A stretch of 64,000 nucleotides of DNA, taken from NCBI RefSeq assembly GCF_014773265.1, contig NZ_JACWMY010000008.1, positions 62,001 through 126,000 on the forward strand, given 5' to 3'. Source of the stretch: Mucilaginibacter pankratovii. GTDB taxonomy: Bacteria; Bacteroidota; Bacteroidia; Sphingobacteriales; Sphingobacteriaceae. The notes under the pieces are model-generated. The model saw nothing but the letters and a program-made list of their open reading frames with translations. It had not been told where the DNA came from and did not search any database. The position numbers and the translations under genes are program-made. Every line of letters begins with the position of its first letter. Within the stretch, counting starts at the first letter, position 1. Shown piece by piece: positions 60,674 to 64,000 of this stretch.

Positions 60674-60820
60674 CTTTCCCTCCTTGTTTGGTTAAATAAT
60701 AAACCTGTTCAGTAGCGGCACGAAAACGTGCTGCCTGAACCGTATTGAGGCAAAGGTGAAGCTGAAATTAGCGAAATGGATGACCAATGGATGCGTTTGG
60801 TCATGGATGGAGGGCGTAGG

Positions 60821-61579
60821 TTACTTCTTTTCTCTGGAGGTTATTTGAAATAGCTTATCCTTTTCGGCGATGTTGATGTATTTGGACGGCTTATCCCCTT
60901 TTGTTGCCGGAAAGTAGTTACGGGCGGTCTCTTTAGAGATAGCTTCACCGCCATGCGCAAAATACTTGGCCACCATTTTATACCAGGGGCTTTGTCCCTG
61001 TGAGGTGGCAAGCCTTTTATCGCCTACGGTCAGGTTTTGCAGTTGGCTTAGCAGGTCCATAAAAGTTCCGAAGTACCCATTCGCGATAACTATCTTTTCA
61101 TTGGCATCGAGTTCCCTGGCTTGTTTTAACTGCGCTTCCAATTCTGATATGCGCTGTTGTTGCTCCTCTATCAACCTATCTTTTTCTCCAATGACCGACT
61201 CCAGTGGTTCGGACTTATGCCATCGGTCTTTTGTTTTAAGGACAGCTAAAAAGGCTTCCAGCTTCCGCGTTTGCTCCAGCCCCGCGGCAAACTTCGCCGA
61301 GAACGGGTCCTGCCTTTTAAAGTGGCGGATGCGATTGGTTACGATATCGTGGACGTGGTTGAAAAAAGCTTCTTCTTTTCCGGGGTTAGCTTTAAGGTTA
61401 TGTTCTAATTGATAACTATAAAATGGTTCGTACTCGCTTCCATCTATTTCGTAAACCTTTAACAAAAAGAAATTATCCTCCAACTTTCTATTGCTTAAAA
61501 ACACCCTGCCTATATCGTACCGGTGAGGGGAAAGATCAAAAGGGGTGCGGAATTTGAAAAAGGTGTTATGTGTTGGCAT
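60821..61579 (-). CDS. Hypothetical mobile-element protein with coiled coil, 252 aa
   Basis: MPTHNTFFKFRTPFDLSPHR, a globular first 120 residues, then a coiled coil at about 128-165 (GEKDRLIEEQQQRISELEAQ), and a C-terminal part (KMVAKYFAHGGEAISKETAR then NYFPATKGDKPSKYINIAEK). This layout fits Bacteroidetes element proteins of unknown role upstream of HTH excisionase genes (RteC-like in position, not clearly in sequence). Family not recognised with confidence. Confidence 0.65.
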   Translation of the reverse strand: MPTHNTFFKFRTPFDLSPHRYDIGRVFLSNRKLEDNFFLLKVYEIDGSEYEPFYSYQLEHNLKANPGKEEAFFNHVHDIVTNRIRHFKRQDPFSAKFAAGLEQTRKLEAFLAVLKTKDRWHKSEPLESVIGEKDRLIEEQQQRISELEAQLKQARELDANEKIVIANGYFGTFMDLLSQLQNLTVGDKRLATSQGQSPWYKMVAKYFAHGGEAISKETARNYFPATKGDKPSKYINIAEKDKLFQITSREKK

Positions 61580-62125
61580 GTATCGCTAATTAAACAATAC
61601 AAACGCAGGGATGAGCACTAAGGTTTATCGAAAAATGTAAAAGGTGTTTTATAAGTAAATCGTCTGCCCTTAAAGACAGCCATTTTACCTGGCAACTAGA
61701 ATGTTCATTATATTTCGAATAATTTTGAGAACTGGAAGGCATACATCTCGGCTTCTTTAACCTCGCAGAGAATGACTTCCATGCCAAAAACCAGCATGTT
61801 AAACTACCCTTGTTTTGCGTCAAATCAGGGTTGGTCGCTCAATTAGAAATGGAGCCACACGCAGGGCTTATTTCTAATTCCCGTAGTTTTAATTTCGATG
61901 CCTTGCTTATATTCAGCTTATCCTCATGAGCGTTATACGCTGTAAATTTATTCAACAGCGGAAATTGACCGCTGAAGTTCAAATCTTTATATTATTGTGA
62001 ACGAATCACAATCCAACTGCGGTAATATAATCCATATAATGGGCAATGATTGCATCTTTTAACGTGCCGGTGTTGTCAGTATCTAAAGGCTTAACCAACG
62101 AATCGGTTGAATCCTCTGTAGCAAT
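61580..62125. other. Gene-free interval, 546 bp, right side of the element
   Basis: Contains the perfect inverted pair AATTAGAAAT (61,841-61,850) / ATTTCTAATT (61,870-61,879). On the minus strand an open stretch at 62,006-62,125 reads ATEDSTDSLVKPLDTDNTG and continues in the kinase frame, without a recognised domain. The element's right end could lie here, but no copy of the tRNA-Ser 3' end was found. Confidence 0.45.
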
Positions 62126-63607
62126 TTAATTGATTGGGAGCAAAACCTTAAATTCGGTGTATTCCCCCGGTTTACTAACAACTTCCATACTGCCTCCGTG
62201 CCCTTTTACTACAATATCATGGCTTATTGATAAGCCAAGCCCCGTTCCTTCGCCGGTGGGTTTCGTGGTAAAAAATGGCTACATAATTTTATCCCTAATC
62301 TCTTTGGGGATACCGCTACCGTTGTCTGTTACCGTTATTTCAACGTGGGTTGTTTTGTATACTGTTGCCAGGGTTACTAACGGCTTAAAATCGTTCTCCT
62401 CTGCTTTCATTCGTTTGTTAACTGCATAGAAGGCGTTGTTATAAAGATTAAGAAATACACGCCCTAAATCCTGAGCTACTACATTGATTTTTGGCATACC
62501 GGGTTGAAAATGCGTTATCAGTTCGGCGTTGAAGGTTTTGTCTTTGGCGCGGATGCCATGGTAGGCCAGGCGCAGGTATTCGTCGGCAAGTTTATTAATG
62601 TCTGTCGGTTCTATTTCGCGGGTTGTGGTGCGCGAGTGCTCCAGCATGCCTTTTACGATGCTGTCGGCCCGTCGGCCGTGATGGTTTATCTTCTCCAGGT
62701 TTTCGGCCAGACTATCGGCAATATCTATTATCTCGGCAACGTCTCCGCTGTTTATGCCATCTTTCAATTCCGCTACCAGTTCTATACTTAAGTCCGAAAA
62801 GTTATTTACGAAGTTGAGCGGGTTCTGTATCTCATGCGCAATACCCGCAGTAAGCTCGCCAAGCGAGGCCAGTTTTTCCGACTGTATCAGTTGGTGCTGG
62901 GCCGCTTTTAATTGGGTCAAACTTTCCGAAAGCTGGTCGCGCTGGGCGGTTATCTCCTCCTGCTGTTCGTGCAGTTGTTTGGTGCGGATGTTCACTTTCT
63001 CTTCCAGCAAAGTATTCTCCCTTTTCAGCGCGCGCGAGCGGTAGGCAATAAATGCGTACAATGCCCAGGCAAAGGCTACAGTATAAAGCAGCCAGGCCCA
63101 CCAGCGCAGCCACCATGGTGTGGCGATGATGATGGTTACGCTGTCGCCTTTACTGTTCCAAATACCATCGCTGTTGCAGGCTTTTACTTTAAACACATAG
63201 GTACCTGGCGACAGGTTAGTGTAGGTAACACTGCGCAAAAGGCCGGCATTTATCCAGCCTTTATCATATCCTTCTAAGCGATAAGCATAACGGTTTTGCG
63301 ACGGGTCATCAAAATGAAGGGCCAGCGTCTCCTCTATGGACGCGTCCTTCACCTTCACCGAAATAGAAGGCAGCTTCAGGTCCGCGTCATACAAGAAAAC
63401 ATAGGCACTCTGTTTCTCGATCGCCCTGACCACCTGATCCAGGCTGGCGCTTTTCTCATTCAGCGTGATCTGGCTGAAAGCCGTTTTGGCCGTTGCCGGG
63501 ATGAGGGCTATGAGCAATAAGAATGTGGTAAGCTTCATAACCAATAGAACTTTTTTTAGATGATGGTGCGCGATAGGCACACCCATGCACTGAGCACGAA
63601 ATTTCAT
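62126..63607 (-). pseudogene. Chimera: SusC signal+STN domain fused to Y_Y_Y/histidine kinase, with late nonsense codon
   Basis: From ATG 63607: MKFRAQCMGVPIAHHHLKKV, then a membrane/signal stretch (LTTFLLLIALIPATAKTAFS) and an STN domain (QITLNEKSASLDQVVRAIEK, SAYVFLYDADLKLPSISVKV), i.e. the start of a SusC-type TonB-dependent receptor. At about residue 102 it switches to ALHFDDPSQNRYAYRLEGYD, the Y_Y_Y domain of a Bacteroidetes sensor, then a membrane segment (WWLRWWAWLLYTVAFAWALY), coiled coil and HisKA (H in GIAHEIQNPLNFVNNF) and the ATPase to DNGSGIPKEIRDKIM. A TAG (62,279-62,281) then interrupts; [20 protein letters not shown] and the real stop at 62126 follow in frame. Confidence 0.88.
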
Positions 63608-63833
63608 TACATTTGTACTGTTTGGGTTTTCAATTAATGCTATCTCAATATTGTTTAAGCCTTTCCATCCATGGAAAAGCAAGGGACCCAAACTTCGACC
63701 GTAGTTGTGCTCGTAACACAGCTGCGGCTTTTTTTTGGTGTCCCGGGTATAGTTATGGTAAAGCTGCTGTCATAGTTTTAGTGTTGGAGGTTATCAATTC
63801 TGTTCATTAACCAGGTTTTTCAAGATGTAGGTA

Positions 63834-64000
63834 TCAGCTCTTGATGATCACTTTTTTGCCTTCGATGCGGTATTTCACATTGAAGAAACTCAATATTTTC
63901 AGCGCCTGACTGGCGTTCACGTTCCGGTAGAGTTTACCCCGGAAGTATTTCTTCGGCATCGGGCCTTCATAGACCACTTCCATATCATACCAGCGGAAGA
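63834..64000 (-). CDS. FecR-family anti-sigma factor, C-terminal part (runs off window)
   Basis: The last 55 codons: FRWYDMEVVYEGPMPKKYFR, then GKLYRNVNASQALKILSFFN and VKYRIEGKKVIIKS with the stop at 63834. This is the DUF4974 C-terminal domain of FecR anti-sigma factors, which sit in the inner membrane and take signals from a TonB-dependent receptor. Its usual 3' neighbour is susC, and the fused receptor start at 63607 follows after 226 bases. Confidence 0.9.
   Translation of the reverse strand, partial: FRWYDMEVVYEGPMPKKYFRGKLYRNVNASQALKILSFFNVKYRIEGKKVIIKS

Noticed and set aside
61590..61823. 77-codon minus-strand frame at the right side of the element
   Set aside because: Composition (Cys, Ser, Leu-rich) looks non-coding and no signals support it.
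62006..62125. Minus-strand open stretch after the kinase stop, in the same frame
   Set aside because: About 39 codons without a start codon or any recognised motif; being in the kinase frame is a one-in-three chance.
61580..64000. Right attachment site (copy of the tRNA-Ser 3' end)
   Set aside because: I looked for the GGGTTCGAATCCCTCCCTC stretch and its reverse and did not find it in this window.
1..64000. CRISPR array or cas genes
   Set aside because: No regularly spaced identical repeats and no Cas-like proteins; the tandem units at 24.7-25.2 kb are long diverged intergenic repeats.

Overview
The window looks like chromosome of a Bacteroidetes bacterium, most probably a Sphingobacteriaceae member close to Mucilaginibacter or Pedobacter. 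The grounds are: -7 promoter elements of the TAnnTTTG type, few Shine-Dalgarno sites, a type IX secretion (CHU_C/gliding-type) C-terminal signal, a FecR/SusC-type locus, DUF1080 and Gfo/Idh/MocA genes, BlaI/BlaR1-like regulation, bactofilin with M23 peptidases, and many short palindromic interspersed repeats. The genus is an inference from gene content; no 16S gene is present.

Positions 1-40,360 are ordinary chromosome. In order: fabI (partial), recN, a BlaR1/BlaI-like pair with an operator cluster, a metallo-beta-lactamase-fold hydrolase, a receiver-only response regulator, a Tet(X)-like flavin monooxygenase, a NADAR protein, gcvP, a large secreted SprB-like adhesin with a T9SS tail, pdxJ, a GAF/PAS histidine kinase, ahcY, bactofilin plus two tandem M23 peptidases, a bacilliredoxin, a toxin-antitoxin pair whose PIN toxin has an internal deletion, a MacB/FtsX permease, a DUF1080 protein, a Gfo/Idh/MocA oxidoreductase, an M1 aminopeptidase, the diadenylate cyclase cdaA, a polyprenyl diphosphate synthase and tRNA-Ser(GGA).

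From the 3' end of tRNA-Ser (40,450) to about 61,580 lies an integrative, mobilizable element or a stack of two. It carries a tyrosine integrase beside the tRNA, two diverged copies of an overlapping two-gene HTH module (one broken), BfmA-like and DUF5712 mobilization proteins with a palindrome-rich putative oriT, and an XRE regulator. Its cargo (44.9-55.2 kb) is the most interesting part: a tightly overlapping operon of a CCA-adding-enzyme-like nucleotidyltransferase head domain, a phosphotransferase-fold kinase and a multi-pass membrane protein; a 1367-residue protein of unknown family; a divergent ApeA-like HEPN protein with an RX4H motif; a membrane protein paired with a GIY-YIG/T5orf172 protein; and a GNAT-domain fusion. 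This has the look of a defence or conflict island, but that role is inference from domains and context. Several genes in the element are broken (ORF6N, one HTH gene, an RRM gene and a remnant near 55.3 kb).

Right of the element (62.1-64 kb) is a FecR anti-sigma C-terminus followed by an unusual chimera: the signal and STN domain of a SusC-type TonB-dependent receptor fused in frame to the Y_Y_Y, transmembrane and kinase part of a histidine kinase, which in turn carries a late in-frame stop. A large deletion that removed susC/susD and the kinase sensor region would explain this. No attR copy of the tRNA end was found by eye, so the right boundary of the element is not fixed.
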